Source of the DNA: Pseudonocardia sp. ICBG1293
GTDB taxonomy: Bacteria; Actinomycetota; Actinomycetes; Mycobacteriales; Pseudonocardiaceae
Reading direction: 5' to 3'
Length of the DNA: 64,000 nt
NCBI RefSeq assembly: GCF_020131355.1
Contig: NZ_JAHLEL010000051.1
Location: 62,001 to 126,000, forward strand
In this document: one piece after another, positions 16,604 through 25,055 of the stretch
How the letters are laid out: each line of letters begins with the position of its first letter
Position numbering within the stretch: position 1 is the stretch's first letter
The notes under the pieces: model-generated
The model's database searches: none
What the model was told of the DNA's origin: nothing
What the model saw: only the letters and a program-made list of their open reading frames with translations
Position numbers and translations under genes: made by a program

Positions 16604-17289
16604 CGGTTCCCCTCCTCACGCGGTATCCGCCGCAACAGCTCCGGTCCGAAGCGGGTCACGTGGGCCCGCGCGGCGGCCTCGGCACGGGCCGGGTCGCCGG
16701 AGGTGATGTCGTCGAGCAGCGTCCGGTGGCTGTCCGCGATGTCGCCCAGGTCGTCGTAGAGATCGCGGGAGAGCCGGAAGACGTGGTGCAGCGGTGCCGA
16801 GATCGTCTCCCAGGTGTGCAGCAGCCGTCGGCGGCCGCACAGCTCGTGGATCCGGCGGTGCAGCGCGAAGTCGAGCGACACCGCAGCGGCGTTGTCCCGG
16901 GCGGCGCACGCGGCCTGCAGTTCCTCCACGATCCGGCCGAGCTCGCGGGCGTGCTGTGTCGAGCGCGCCGTGGCCAGGGCCCGCACGGCCAGCGGCTCGG
17001 TCGCGGCGCGCAGGGCGATGATCTCCTCGGTGTCGTCGGCGGTGAGCGTCGCGACCCGGGCGCCACGGCGGGGCAGGAGCACCACCAGGCCCTCGGCGTC
17101 GAGTCTGCGCAGCGCGTCGCGGACCGGGCCGCGGCTGATCCCCAGCCGCTCGGCGAGGTCGCGCTCGACCAGCCGGTCGCCGTCGCGCAGCTCCCCGGAC
17201 AGGATCAGCCCGCGGACCCGGTCGGTGGCGGCGGCACCGAGACCGGGGTGCGCCGCGAGATCGCCACCCCACGCCTCCGGGCTGCTCAC
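16600..17289 (-). CDS. GntR/FadR-type (FCD) regulator
   Basis: A 229-residue GntR regulator. The winged helix (about residues 22-85, VERDLAERLGISRGPVRDALRRL) is followed by an all-helical FCD ligand domain. The FCD metal-site residues are DFALHRRIHELCG around 135 and DSHRTLLDDI near 190. GTG 17289 overlaps the preceding gene stop by 4 bp and its own stop overlaps the permease start. It probably represses this operon and the divergent MatC-like gene in response to a carboxylate. A TGGTTGACCA sequence in the divergent region is a possible operator. Confidence 0.88.
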   Translation of the reverse strand: MSSPEAWGGDLAAHPGLGAAATDRVRGLILSGELRDGDRLVERDLAERLGISRGPVRDALRRLDAEGLVVLLPRRGARVATLTADDTEEIIALRAATEPLAVRALATARSTQHARELGRIVEELQAACAARDNAAAVSLDFALHRRIHELCGRRRLLHTWETISAPLHHVFRLSRDLYDDLGDIADSHRTLLDDITSGDPARAEAAARAHVTRFGPELLRRIPREEGNR

Positions 17290-18563
17290 CCGGCCTCCAG
17301 CTCGGCCCGCAGCCGGTGCGCGACACCCGATGCGGCACCCGGCTCCACGTCGTCGCGCGAGACCGGGGCGCCCGCGGCGACGGCGCGCCGCAGCGTCAGC
17401 CCCTCGGCCAGCCCGATCGGCAGCAGACCGCCGGCCCGCGCGGTGGCCGCGGGCCGGACGACGCCGTGCACCGTCGAGCCACCCTCTCCGTCGAGCCGGT
17501 CGCCGGGAACCAGGTCGCGCTTCGCGGTGGCGACGACGTCGGCCACCCAGTCCCGGGGCCGCCCGGAGTCCAGCCCACGGGCCCCGGCGGCGCAGACGCT
17601 CTGTGCCAGCTCGAGGCCGATCAGGTGGTACGGCCGGTACATCGCGGTGTAGCGGCCGGACGGGTCGGTGCGCAGCCCGTAGTTCGCGAAGCAGCCCGCC
17701 ACGTAGTCGCTCGGTGCCTCGAGCGTCACATAGACCCCCCACCGCAGGTCGCCGTCGACGGGGCGGCCGTCGCGGTGCAACGACGACACGACCTCGACCG
17801 TCCCGGTGCGCTCCAGCACGCCGCCCGCCTCGCGCGGGATGCACACCCGGTGCAGGTCGTCGGTGCCGGCGGGCGGGAAGGCGAGCCCGTCGTCGGGCGG
17901 GAGGAGGCCGGTGGCGTTCGCGACGGCGGCCATCTCGATCGCGGACTTCGTGCCGTCGAGGAAGGAGTTGAACATGACCGGGTTGAGCCCGGACGCCCGC
18001 GCGGGCTCGGGCGTGAACCCGTAGTGCCCCCACACCGTTTCCGGGGTGGAGCGGTGGAACTCCGGCAGGTACTTGGTGCCCTTCCCGGCGGCGACGACGT
18101 CGAAGCCGTTCGTCCGCGCCCAGTCCACCAGCTCGCAGATCAGGCTGGGCTGGTCGCCCGAGGCCATCGTGTAGACCACGCCCCGCCGGGCCGCGCGGGC
18201 CGCGAGTACCGGACCGACGAGCACGTCGGCCTCGACGGTCACCATCACGACGTGCTGCCCGGCCTCGATCGCGCCCAGCGCGTGCGCGGCCCCGGCGACG
18301 GGGGATCCGGTCGCCTCGACGACGACGTCCACGTCGGCGGCCCCGATCACCGCGTCGGCCGAGGTCGCCACCCGGGCGCCGGTCAGCCCTGCGGTGTCCA
18401 GGGCGGTGCGGGCACGCTCCTCGGACAGGTCGACGACGGCGCTGACCCGGAGGTTCGGCACCCGGGCCGCCTGGTGCAGGAACATCGTCGCGAAGGTGCC
18501 CGCACCGAGCACGCCGACCCGGACCGGCGCGGAGCGCTGCTGCATCGTCTCGAACAGACCCAT
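17286..18563 (-). CDS. NAD(P)-dependent homoserine-dehydrogenase-like oxidoreductase with C-terminal SAF domain
   Basis: A 425-residue protein. Its N-terminal Rossmann domain carries GVLGAGTFATMFLHQAA at about residues 17-33 and the EATGSPVAGAAHAL region near 93. It resembles homoserine dehydrogenase NAD-binding enzymes. The C-terminal 80 residues (from about DLVPGDRLDGEGG to LTLRRAVAAGAPVSRDDV) form an SAF-type domain. Proteins with this architecture are often annotated vaguely; the reaction is not known to me. ATG 18563 is the family start. Being in an operon with a carboxylate-type permease and GntR regulator suggests sugar-acid or hydroxy-acid metabolism. Confidence 0.75.
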   Translation of the reverse strand: MGLFETMQQRSAPVRVGVLGAGTFATMFLHQAARVPNLRVSAVVDLSEERARTALDTAGLTGARVATSADAVIGAADVDVVVEATGSPVAGAAHALGAIEAGQHVVMVTVEADVLVGPVLAARAARRGVVYTMASGDQPSLICELVDWARTNGFDVVAAGKGTKYLPEFHRSTPETVWGHYGFTPEPARASGLNPVMFNSFLDGTKSAIEMAAVANATGLLPPDDGLAFPPAGTDDLHRVCIPREAGGVLERTGTVEVVSSLHRDGRPVDGDLRWGVYVTLEAPSDYVAGCFANYGLRTDPSGRYTAMYRPYHLIGLELAQSVCAAGARGLDSGRPRDWVADVVATAKRDLVPGDRLDGEGGSTVHGVVRPAATARAGGLLPIGLAEGLTLRRAVAAGAPVSRDDVEPGAASGVAHRLRAELEAG

Positions 18564-18647
18564 CCGGTGCCCTCCGCGCTGCGCCGCCGCGCCACCCCGC
18601 TGTGACCGGCCGCTCGCACCGTGCGCCGTGACACGGTCGACTGTCAA

Positions 18648-18657
18648 TGGTTGACCA
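18648..18657. promoter_or_regulatory. Possible GntR operator in divergent region
   Basis: TGGTTGACCA, with TGGT/ACCA arms, sits 85 bp from the SAF-dehydrogenase start and 125 bp from the MatC-like start. FadR-type FCD regulators often bind TGGTNNNACCA-like sites, so it may serve the GntR protein encoded in this operon. Confidence 0.35.
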
Positions 18658-18721
18658 GAGCGTCGACCACGGACCGGGAACTGCGATGTGGTTACTTGCT
18701 CACGATGTGGGTGATCTGTCA

Positions 18722-18767
18722 CGGTGTCGTCCGGCCCGGTCACCGCCGTCCGGGCCGGACGACACCG
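18722..18767 (+). promoter_or_regulatory. Strong leader hairpin before matC-like gene
   Basis: A perfect 18-bp inverted repeat (CGGTGTCGTCCGGCCCGG and complement) with a 10-nt loop ends right at the GAGGAG ribosome site of the MatC-like gene. No plus-strand gene lies upstream that would need a terminator, so it may control expression of the permease or insulate it. Confidence 0.5.
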
Positions 18768-18781
18768 AGGAGCCGAGACCG

Positions 18782-20122
18782 ATGGGGCCCGAGATCATCG
18801 CGATCGCCGTGCTGGTGGTCATGTTCGTGATCGCCACGACGATGCCGGTCAACCTCGGAGCCCTGGGGTTCCTCGCCGCGGCCGGGGTCGGGATCGGACT
18901 GCTGGGGCTCAGCCTGGACGACGTCCTCGCGGGCTTCCCCGGGGACCTGTTCCTGCTGCTCGTGGGCCTGACCTACCTGTTCGCCCTGGCGACCGCCAAC
19001 GGCACCGTCGACCTGCTCGTCCACTGGGCGATGCGGGCGGTCCGCGGGCGGCTGGTGCTCGCCCCGTTCGTCTTCTTCGCGATCTCCTGCGGGCTCTCCG
19101 CGCTCGGCGCGCTGTTCGCGGTCGCGATCGTCGCCCCGCTGGCGATGCCGTTCGCCCGCCGCTACGGCATCAACCTGCTGCTCATGGGCATGATGGTGGT
19201 GCACGGTGCGCTCGGGGGCGCGTTCTCGCCGATCACCGTCTACGGCGCGTTCGTGAACTCGACGATGGCGACCGTGGGCCTGCCCAGCGACCCGGTCGCG
19301 CTGTTCCTGACCCCGCTGGTGGTCAACGTCGTGATCGGTGTCGGGATCTTCCTGGTCCTGGGGGGTCGCTCGCTGCTGGGCCGCACCGTCGACCCCGCCG
19401 CGGGCGTCCCCGCCGACCCGGCCGCCCCCGCGACCGACGGCACCGCACCCGGTGGCGCCGCGACCCCCACCGTGACGGGGGGCGCGACGACGGCCACCGC
19501 CACCGCGGCTCCGCCCGTCGGGCGGGTCGGTCCGGAGCAGGTGATCACCCTGGCCGGTATCGCGCTGATGGCGGTGGGAGCGGCCGCGTTCGGATGGGAC
19601 GTCGGCATCGTCGCGCTCGCCGTCGCGGTCGTGCTGCGGCTGGTCGCCCCGCGGCGTCCGGACGTCGTCGGGAAGATCTCCTGGGGCACCGTGCTGCTGA
19701 TCTGCGGTGTCGTCACCTACGTGGGCGTACTGCTGGAGGCCGGCGCGGTCGACCTGGTCTCGTCGGGGATCAGCGGGATCGGCGCACCGTTGCTGGCGGC
19801 CCTGCTGCTCTGCTACGTCGGCGGCGTGCTCTCGGCGTTCGCGTCCTCGGTGGCGATCCTGGGTGTCGCGATCCCGCTGGCCCTGCCCTTCCTGCAGCAG
19901 GGCGAGGTCTCGGCGGTCGGGATGGTCGCGGCGCTCGCGGTGGCCGCGACCGTCGTCGACGTCAGCCCGTTCTCCACGAACGGGGCGCTGATCCTGGCCA
20001 ACGCACCGGCCGACGTCGACCGGGACCGCTTCTACCGGCAGATGCTCGCCTACGCCGGAGTCGTCGTGCTGGTCGGGCCATTCCTGGCGTGGGCGCTGCT
20101 CGTGCTGCCCGGGGTGCTCTGA
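18782..20122 (+). CDS. MatC-like dicarboxylate carrier (SLC13/ion transporter superfamily)
   Basis: A 446-residue membrane protein with about twelve hydrophobic segments. The first 150 residues match the MatC N-terminal family, with LSLDDVLAGFPGDLFLLLVG near residue 40 and LFALATANGTVDLLVHWAMR near 63. MatC proteins carry malonate or related dicarboxylates. A central hydrophilic Ala/Thr/Pro linker (about residues 200-245) joins two halves. ATG 18782 follows GAGGAG. It faces the SAF-dehydrogenase/GntR/MHS operon, so both probably serve the same substrate class. Confidence 0.82.
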   Translation: MGPEIIAIAVLVVMFVIATTMPVNLGALGFLAAAGVGIGLLGLSLDDVLAGFPGDLFLLLVGLTYLFALATANGTVDLLVHWAMRAVRGRLVLAPFVFFAISCGLSALGALFAVAIVAPLAMPFARRYGINLLLMGMMVVHGALGGAFSPITVYGAFVNSTMATVGLPSDPVALFLTPLVVNVVIGVGIFLVLGGRSLLGRTVDPAAGVPADPAAPATDGTAPGGAATPTVTGGATTATATAAPPVGRVGPEQVITLAGIALMAVGAAAFGWDVGIVALAVAVVLRLVAPRRPDVVGKISWGTVLLICGVVTYVGVLLEAGAVDLVSSGISGIGAPLLAALLLCYVGGVLSAFASSVAILGVAIPLALPFLQQGEVSAVGMVAALAVAATVVDVSPFSTNGALILANAPADVDRDRFYRQMLAYAGVVVLVGPFLAWALLVLPGVL

Positions 20123-20141
20123 ACGGGCTAGCGTCCGGGGT

Positions 20142-20978
20142 ATGAACGACGCCGCCGTGGCCGCCGGGCGCCTCGCCCGTGGGCTCGAACCGCTGCACTC
20201 CCAGGTCTACTTCGCCCCGCGGGCCGCGCCGATGGGTGCGGTCGGTCCGTCGGTGGTGGTCGCGACGTTCTACAACTTCTCCCCGCGCCTGGTCGCGAGG
20301 TCGATCCCGCGGGCCTGGGAGCTGGTGTCGGTACCGGACCTGCTCGAGGTGCGGTTCGCCGTCGCCGACGCCGCACTGCGCCGCACCCTGGGCGACGAGG
20401 CCGTCGGCTCGCCCGAGATGGCCGAGGCCGCCGGGCTGGCCCGGACCGCGGCCGGGGCCGTCACCCCCGACGGGCGCCCGCTCGCCGCCGGCCATCTCGA
20501 CGTGCCCTGGCCGACCGCGCCGCACCTGGTCCTCTGGCACGCGCTGTCGATCCTGCGCGAGCACCGCGGCGACGGGCACATCGGTCTGCTGGTCGAGGCC
20601 GGGCTGTCCGGGCTGGAGGCGCTGGTCACCGCGACCGCGACGGGCACCGGGTTCACCGTGGCCTTCGCCCGCGCCAGCCGCGGCTGGTCGGTCGCCGAGT
20701 GGAACGCCGCCGTCGCCGGACTCGCGGACCGCGGCCTGCTGCAGCCGGCCGACACGGCCGGGGACGACGCCGTCGAACCGGTCCTGACCGAGGAGGGCAC
20801 GGCGCTGCGCACGCGGATCGAGAACGACACCCACCGCCTCGGCGCCGCCCCGTGGTCCGCGCTCGGCGCCGACGGGGTCACGCGGCTCGGGGAGCTGGGC
20901 GGGGCGTTCGTCCGGACGGCCCTGGCCAACGGGGCGTTCCCCGCCGAGGGGGTCTTCGCCGCACGTCCGAAGGGCTGA
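20142..20978 (+). CDS. SCO6745 family protein
   Basis: A 278-residue soluble protein of the actinobacterial SCO6745 family, whose function is not established. It has a helical N-terminal half (HSQVYFAPRAA and FYNFSPRLVARSIPRAW motifs) and a C-terminal half resembling a winged helix of MarR type (SVAEWNAAVAGLADRGLLQP). A TAGCGT -10 box at 20129-20134 lies 7 nt before ATG 20142, so the message is probably leaderless. It stands alone between the MatC-like and TerC genes. Confidence 0.8.
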   Translation: MNDAAVAAGRLARGLEPLHSQVYFAPRAAPMGAVGPSVVVATFYNFSPRLVARSIPRAWELVSVPDLLEVRFAVADAALRRTLGDEAVGSPEMAEAAGLARTAAGAVTPDGRPLAAGHLDVPWPTAPHLVLWHALSILREHRGDGHIGLLVEAGLSGLEALVTATATGTGFTVAFARASRGWSVAEWNAAVAGLADRGLLQPADTAGDDAVEPVLTEEGTALRTRIENDTHRLGAAPWSALGADGVTRLGELGGAFVRTALANGAFPAEGVFAARPKG

Positions 20979-21088
20979 TCGCGATCCGCGCCCGGTCCCA
21001 CGACGGGCGCGGTGTCCCGACTGCCCGATATGGTGCGCTCCGCAACCGACCACCGTGGTCGGGGCGGTGACCTGCGGGAGGGCCTCCG

Positions 21089-22093
21089 GTGCTCGAGATC
21101 AGCGGTCTCGAATGGGCCGTCACGATCGGCGTGATCATCGCGCTGCTCGCGTTCGACCTCGTCCTGGGCTGGCTGCGGCCGCACCGGGTGGGATTCAAGG
21201 AGGCCACCGCCTGGTCGGTGTTCTACATCCTGGTCGCGATCGCGTTCGGACTGGTGTTCGCGACGATCCACGGCTGGGACTTCGGAACCCAGTACTTCAC
21301 GGGTTACATCGTCGAGAAGAGCCTGTCGGTCGACAACCTGTTCGTCTTCGTCGTGATCATGACGACGTTCGCGGTGCCGGAGGAGCACCAGCACAAGGTG
21401 CTGACGTTCGGCATCGTGCTCGCCCTGATCATGCGCGCGATCTTCATCGCGGTCGGGGCGACGCTGCTGAACCTGTTCTCGTTCATGTTCCTGGTCTTCG
21501 GTCTGCTCCTGTTGTGGACCGCCGTGCAGCTGTACCGGCACAAGGACGAGGACCCCGACATCGAGGACAACATGGTCGTGAAGGGCGCGCGCAGGCTCTT
21601 CCCGGTCACCGAGGAGTACGACGGCGGGAAGCTGTTCACCCGGGACAACGGTCGCCGGGTCGCCACCCCGATGTTCATCGTGCTGGTCTCGATCGGCGGC
21701 ATCGACCTGCTGTTCGCGCTCGACTCGATCCCCGCGGTGTTCGGCGTGACCCAGGAGGCGTTCATCGTCTTCACCGCCAACGCCTTCGCGCTGCTCGGCC
21801 TGCGGGCGCTGTTCTTCCTGGTCAAGGGCCTGCTGGACCGCCTGGTCTATCTCTCGACCGGCCTGGCCGTCATCCTGGGCTTCATCGGGGTGAAGCTGGT
21901 CCTGCACTGGGCCCACGTCGACATCAACCCGGCCGTCCCGGAGATCCCGACCATGGCCAGCCTGGTCGTGATCCTGGGGATCCTCGCCGTGGTCACCGTC
22001 GCGAGCCTGATCAAGACCCGCAACGACCCGTCGATGACCGCTCACGCCGGGTCGCTGCGTGCCCGCAAGGAGCGCTCCGAGCAGCGCGACTGA
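21089..22093 (+). CDS. TerC/Alx family integral membrane protein
   Basis: A 334-residue membrane protein with about nine helices. The TerC signature FTGYIVEKSLSVDNLFVFVV is at about residues 70-89 and a second acidic signature, LFALDSIPAVFGVT, near 209. These paired Asp motifs mark the Alx/MeeF-type metal exporters, linked to manganese release and protein metalation. GTG 21089 follows GGGAGG. No recognisable yybP-ykoY riboswitch was seen in the 110-bp leader. It is monocistronic and ends at a hairpin. Confidence 0.88.
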   Translation: MLEISGLEWAVTIGVIIALLAFDLVLGWLRPHRVGFKEATAWSVFYILVAIAFGLVFATIHGWDFGTQYFTGYIVEKSLSVDNLFVFVVIMTTFAVPEEHQHKVLTFGIVLALIMRAIFIAVGATLLNLFSFMFLVFGLLLLWTAVQLYRHKDEDPDIEDNMVVKGARRLFPVTEEYDGGKLFTRDNGRRVATPMFIVLVSIGGIDLLFALDSIPAVFGVTQEAFIVFTANAFALLGLRALFFLVKGLLDRLVYLSTGLAVILGFIGVKLVLHWAHVDINPAVPEIPTMASLVVILGILAVVTVASLIKTRNDPSMTAHAGSLRARKERSEQRD

Positions 22094-22101
22094 GCCTGTC
22101 C

Positions 22102-22130
22102 GGCCCGCCCGGCGCTCAGCCGGGCAGGCC
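22102..22130. terminator. Hairpin at the terC/monooxygenase convergence
   Basis: GGCCCGCCCGGC pairs with GCCGGGCAGGCC around a 5-nt loop with one mismatch. It follows terC by 8 nt and overlaps the 3' end of the convergent small monooxygenase gene, so it can serve both. Confidence 0.55.
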
Positions 22131-22445
22131 GGCCAGGCCCGGCCCGCCGAGCGGGGTGACCTCGATGTAGTCCGGCGGGGCGGTGAGCAGTGCCAGCACC
22201 TCGCCCAGGCCGCTCTCGCCGATGTCGCGGCTGAGCGCCGCCTCCGACGACGCGGCGTCGGACCACATCTCGGTGACCCAGACGACGTCGGGCTCGTCGG
22301 GGGTGGCGTTCACGACGTAGGCGAGGCAGCCGGGCTGGGCGGCCATGTCGTCGGCGACCCGCAGCAGCGCGCCCGCCAGCTCGGTGCCCTGTCCGTCCAG
22401 GGCCACCATCCGCACGTACCGGCCGACCCGCTCGCTCGTGTCCAC
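22116..22445 (-). CDS. ABM-domain (putative quinol monooxygenase) protein
   Basis: A 109-residue protein with a single antibiotic-biosynthesis-monooxygenase (dimeric alpha-beta barrel) fold. It shows the typical pattern of a beta strand (VRMVALDGQG), a helix ending in AAQPGCLAYVVN, and a strand VVWVTEMWSD. Such proteins act on quinols or dicarbonyls or are stress-related; the substrate is unknown. ATG 22445 is the natural start. It is convergent with terC and lies downstream of the broken carboxylesterase gene. Confidence 0.75.
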   Translation of the reverse strand: MDTSERVGRYVRMVALDGQGTELAGALLRVADDMAAQPGCLAYVVNATPDEPDVVWVTEMWSDAASSEAALSRDIGESGLGEVLALLTAPPDYIEVTPLGGPGLAGLPG

Positions 22446-22494
22446 GGCGGCGACCGTAGACGGCCCGGCCCGGCGCCCCGGGGTCGGGTCGGGT

Positions 22495-23945
22495 TCAGCC
22501 CGCGGGCTCGTCGGTGTCGCCGGGGCCGTCGAAGCGGCGGCGCACCGGCGCGGCCGGGTCCCAGACGGGCCATCCGGGATCCCCGGTGGCCGCGAACCGC
22601 AGCCAGGTCGCCCGCATCCGCTCCGACAGCTCCGCCGACGGGTGCTGCCCGGCGAGTCCGGCCGGGCCGGACGCGGAGTCCAGCGTCCCGAACACGTAGG
22701 GCAGCTCGGTGGCGTGCGCCGCGCCGAGCCGGCCCCCGCAGGCGTCGGAGCGGTGGGCGAACAGGTAGCCGAACCGGCGTCCGGTGTGCGCGTCGAGCAG
22801 CCGCCGGGTCGGCCCGGCGAACACCAGCTCGGTCATGGCGCGGGCGTAGCGCTCGCCGGGGGTCCCGCCGTCGGGCAGCGCGACGTGCGGTGCGACGGCG
22901 TCGAGCGCGTCGCGGGCCCGGTCCTCGGTGAGCGCGTCGAGCACCCCGGTCGGGACGAGGTAGAGGTTCATCTCCTCGGCGTTGCTGCCCGCCAGCACGT
23001 CGACGTCGGCCGCGGCCCCGGCGCGCAGGGCGTCGAGCGGGTCGGCGGGGAGCAGATCGTCGCCGAGGACCGGGAGGAACCCGGCCAGGCCGAAGCCGGG
23101 GTCGCCGCCGTCGGGCTCGCGCAGGTCGCCGCGGCGGCCGGGCAGGTCCACCCGGGCCTGGGCGGCCATCACCTCGTCGACCGGGACGGCGCGCAACGCC
23201 CGGGCGGTCGGTGCGACGCCGAGCTCGGCGGCCAGCGCCGCCGCCAGCGGGGCCGCCCGCTCCGGCCCGGACCGGCACATCTGGGCGCCCCCGGACTGCA
23301 CCACCGCCCGGCGGAACAGCCCGGCCGAGTGCGGCGACGCCAGCAGCAGGCCGATGCTCATCGCGCCCGCCGACTCGCCGGCCACGGTGACCAGGTCCGG
23401 GTCCCCGCCGAACGCGGCCGCGTTGCCGCGCACCCACTCCAGGGCCGCCAGCTGGTCGCGCAGCCCGATGTTCGTGACACCGCCGTCGAGCGGCAGGAAA
23501 CCCTCCGCGCCGAGCCGGTAGTTCGCCGCGACCACCACCGCACCGCCCGCCGCGAGCGCGGTCCCGTCGTAGGCGGGGGCCGAGGCCTCGCCCGCGACGA
23601 ACGCGCCGCCGTGCAGGAACACCAGCACCGGGAGCCCGCCCGCGCCGGGTCGGGTGTCCACACGTCGACGGTCAGGAAGTCCTCGCCGGGGCGACGCCCG
23701 GTGCCGATCACCGGGCTCAGGTCCAGCTCGCCCACGATCGCGCGCGGCGGCTGCGGGGCGTTCGGCCCGGGCGGGCCCGACGCGTCGCGGACGCCCTCCC
23801 ACACCGGTGCGGGGGCCGGGGCGGCGTAGCGCAGCGGCCCCTCCGGCGGTGCCGCGTAGGGCACGGACCGGAACCGCACGACGCCGCCGGTGCGGGCGCC
23901 GCGGACCGGGCCGGAGGTGGTGCCGACGATCTCCTCGGATGCCAT
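22495..23945 (-). pseudogene. Carboxylesterase (type B) interrupted by a frameshift
   Basis: Two overlapping frames together make a normal type-B carboxylesterase of about 483 residues. The first (from ATG 23945, MASEEIVGTTSGPVRGARTG) reaches DVWTPDPARAG. The sequence then continues in another frame with LPVLVFLHGGAFVAGEAS, carrying the oxyanion HGG. The nucleophile motif GESAGAMS, the acid region NAEEMN and the HATELPYVFG histidine follow. The break lies in the GC-run near 23632-23642, where one G is missing on the coding strand. It is either a recent pseudogene or a sequencing error. A WYL regulator is divergent, 77 bp away. Confidence 0.85.
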
Positions 23946-23980
23946 GGTCCCGGTCTACTCCGATCCACCCACCCTCATCC

Positions 23981-23997
23981 AGGACAGGATCCGACCG
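23981..23997. promoter_or_regulatory. Candidate WYL-regulator site
   Basis: AGGACAGGATCCGACC lies in the 77-bp gap between the divergent carboxylesterase and WYL regulator genes. It shares AGGACAG-ATCCG with the inverted repeat upstream of the DinB gene at 7069. Autoregulation by the WYL protein is inferred from position. Confidence 0.45.
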
Positions 23998-24022
23998 CGA
24001 TCGGGGGCACACTGGCCCGGTG

Positions 24023-24997
24023 ATGGGGACATCGGCGCGGTTGCTGCGCCTGCTGGGGCTGCTGCAGGTGCCGCGCGACTGGACGGGCCCGGCCCTGGCC
24101 GAGCGCCTCGAGGTCGACGTGCGGACGGTCCGCCGGGACGTCGACAAGCTCCGCACCCTCGGCTACCCGGTCCACTCCACGGCCGGGGTGACCGGTGGCT
24201 ACCGGCTCGGCGCCGGGGCCGCGCTGCCACCCCTGCTGCTCGACGACGACGAGGCCGTCGCCGTCGCGGTCGGGCTGCGGACCGCGGCGGGGGGATCCGT
24301 CGCGGGTATCGAGGAGACCTCGGTCCGGGCCCTGGCCAAGCTGGAGCAGGTCCTGCCGAACCGGCTGCGCCGCCGGGTCGCCGCCCTGGGCACCGCCACC
24401 TCCACGCTCGCCGCGCGCGGCCCGACCGTCGACGCCGACGTGCTGTCCGCGCTGGCCGCGGCCTGCCGCGACCACGAGGTCCTGCGGTTCGACTACGTCG
24501 CGGGCGACGGGACCGAGAGCCGCCGGGTCGCCGAGCCGGAGGGGCTGGTGCACACCGGCCGTCGCTGGTACCTCGTCGCCTGGGACACCGGCCGCGACGA
24601 CCGCCGCACCTTCCGGGTGGACCGGATGCGCCCGAAGCTGCCCGCCGGGCCCCGCTTCGCGCCGCGCCCGGAACCGGAGGGCGGGATCGCCGCGTTCGCC
24701 CAGCGCGGCATCTCCTCGGGCGCCTACCCGCACCGGGCACGGATCGTGTTCCACGCCCCGGCGGAGCGGATCGCCGAGCACGTCACCCCGGCGTCGGGGA
24801 TCGTGACCGACCTGGGCGGGGACCGCTGCGAGCTGGCGGCCGGGGCCTGGACGCTGGAGTCGCTGGCCGTGTGGCTGTGCTTCTTCGGGGTCGACTTCGA
24901 GGTGGTCGAGCCGGTCGAGCTGGTCGAGCACCTCGACGCGGTCGCCGCCCGCCTCGGCCGGGCCGCGGACCACGCGCGTGCGGGCGGCGCCGGCTGA
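24023..24997 (+). CDS. YafY-type transcriptional regulator (HTH-11 plus WYL)
   Basis: A 324-residue regulator. The N-terminal winged helix (about residues 5-60, ALAERLEVDVRTVRRDVDKL then GYPVHSTAGVTGGYRLG) is followed by a WYL ligand domain around residues 140-210 (GLVHTGRRWYLVAWDTGRDD). A C-terminal WCX-like extension completes it. WYL proteins sense nucleotides, small ligands or DNA. ATG 24023 is chosen; a GTG 3 nt earlier is an alternative. It faces a broken carboxylesterase and likely controls it and, by a shared site, the DinB gene. Confidence 0.87.
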   Translation: MGTSARLLRLLGLLQVPRDWTGPALAERLEVDVRTVRRDVDKLRTLGYPVHSTAGVTGGYRLGAGAALPPLLLDDDEAVAVAVGLRTAAGGSVAGIEETSVRALAKLEQVLPNRLRRRVAALGTATSTLAARGPTVDADVLSALAAACRDHEVLRFDYVAGDGTESRRVAEPEGLVHTGRRWYLVAWDTGRDDRRTFRVDRMRPKLPAGPRFAPRPEPEGGIAAFAQRGISSGAYPHRARIVFHAPAERIAEHVTPASGIVTDLGGDRCELAAGAWTLESLAVWLCFFGVDFEVVEPVELVEHLDAVAARLGRAADHARAGGAG

Positions 24998-25003
24998 CCC
25001 GGT

Positions 25004-25045
25004 GGCTGCCCCGCCGCTCCGGGGCGGGGTGCCCCCGGAGCAGCC
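25004..25045. terminator. Hairpin between WYL regulator and asparaginase genes
   Basis: GGCTG/CAGCC outer arms enclose an inner CTCCGGGG/CCCCGGAG stem, with an alternative CCCCGCC/GGCGGGG pairing. It lies 6 nt past the WYL gene and 10 nt from the end of the convergent asparaginase gene. Confidence 0.5.
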
Positions 25046-25055
25046 GGCGCGCCGC

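Noticed and set aside
20979..21088. Possible yybP-ykoY manganese riboswitch upstream of terC
   Set aside because: Only a small CCGACCA/TGGTCGG hairpin is visible; the conserved riboswitch loop sequences are not seen.
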